64,000 nt of DNA from Synaphobranchus kaupii (lineage: Eukaryota > Chordata > Actinopteri > Anguilliformes > Synaphobranchidae), in contig CM056385.1 in assembly GCA_029718625.1 (NCBI GenBank), positions 24,177,276-24,241,275 of the forward strand, given 5' to 3'. The notes under the pieces were generated by a model that saw nothing but the letters and a program-made list of their open reading frames with translations, ran no database searches and was not told the origin of the DNA. This document shows, piece by piece, positions 63,734 through 64,000 of the stretch (positions within the stretch are counted from its first letter, which is position 1; the number at the start of each line of letters is the position of its first letter). The translations under genes and the position numbers were made by a program.

Positions 63734-64000
63734 CAGTGCATCCGGAAAGTATTCACAGCGCTTCACTTTTTCCACATTTTGTTCTGTTACAGCCTTATTC
63801 CAAAATTGATTAAATTTATTTTTTCCCTCAAAATTCTACACACAACACCCCATAATGACAATGTGAAAAACGTTTTTTTGAGATCTTTGCAAATTTATTA
63901 AAAATAAAAAACTAAAATTTCTCATTTACATAAGTATTCATAGCCTTTGCTTTAACGTATTTTTAAAGTATCATATTTCATATTTGGTCGCATATCCTTT
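63734..64000. mobile_element. Foldback Tc1-type element, left end, cut by window edge
   Basis: Begins CAGTGCATCCGGAAAGTATT after a TA and follows the left arm of the element at 22197 almost base for base into the TTGGTCGCATATCCTTT core, where the window stops. Confidence 0.9.

Overview
The window is nuclear DNA of a ray-finned fish, very probably a teleost. Four vertebrate genes with conserved exon-intron structure can be read, all with GT-AG introns. The introns and spacers are full of repeat classes typical of fish genomes: Sleeping Beauty-like and other Tc1-like transposons, foldback MITEs, hAT and TTAA-type MITEs, a solo LTR, CA repeats and minisatellites. I saw no bacterial or viral gene set, CRISPR array or operon. 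All identifications are from recalled family sequences; no search was run.

Layout. (1) 1-15556 (+): the 3' three quarters of cchcr1, a coiled-coil centrosome/P-body protein, in 14 exons; the 5' part lies outside the window. Its introns hold three pieces of one Tc1-like family and a nearly full-length Sleeping Beauty-like element. (2) 17823-41467 (+): a complete gria3 (AMPA receptor subunit GluA3), 15 coding exons, 885 codons, joining in frame across every splice. (3) 46880-51389 (+): a complete plp1 in the DM20 form, 7 exons, 247 codons. (4) 58642-54881 (-): a complete nsdhl (sterol-4-alpha-carboxylate 3-dehydrogenase), 7 exons, 345 codons, convergent with plp1. (5) 58643-64000: nsdhl upstream region followed by a pile of nested mobile elements.

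The genes do not form a pathway. gria3, plp1 and nsdhl are all X-linked in humans, so they look like a retained ancestral linkage; cchcr1 (human 6p21) is the outsider. plp1 (myelin) and nsdhl (cholesterol synthesis) are both relevant to myelin lipid/protein supply, but nothing in the sequence shows co-regulation.

The most interesting observations are: several foldback transposons that share one internal module, including a fossil Tc1 transposase C-terminus, but carry different terminal repeats; a gria3 gene whose R/G RNA-editing codon is already glycine in the genome although the editing hairpin across the exon 13/intron 13 junction is still present, and in which only the flop exon can be found; a long (TG)n tract immediately upstream of the nsdhl exon 3 splice acceptor; a three-level nest of MITE, solo LTR and hAT; and a 39-bp minisatellite ending just before gria3 exon 10 that produces long but spurious open frames on both strands.
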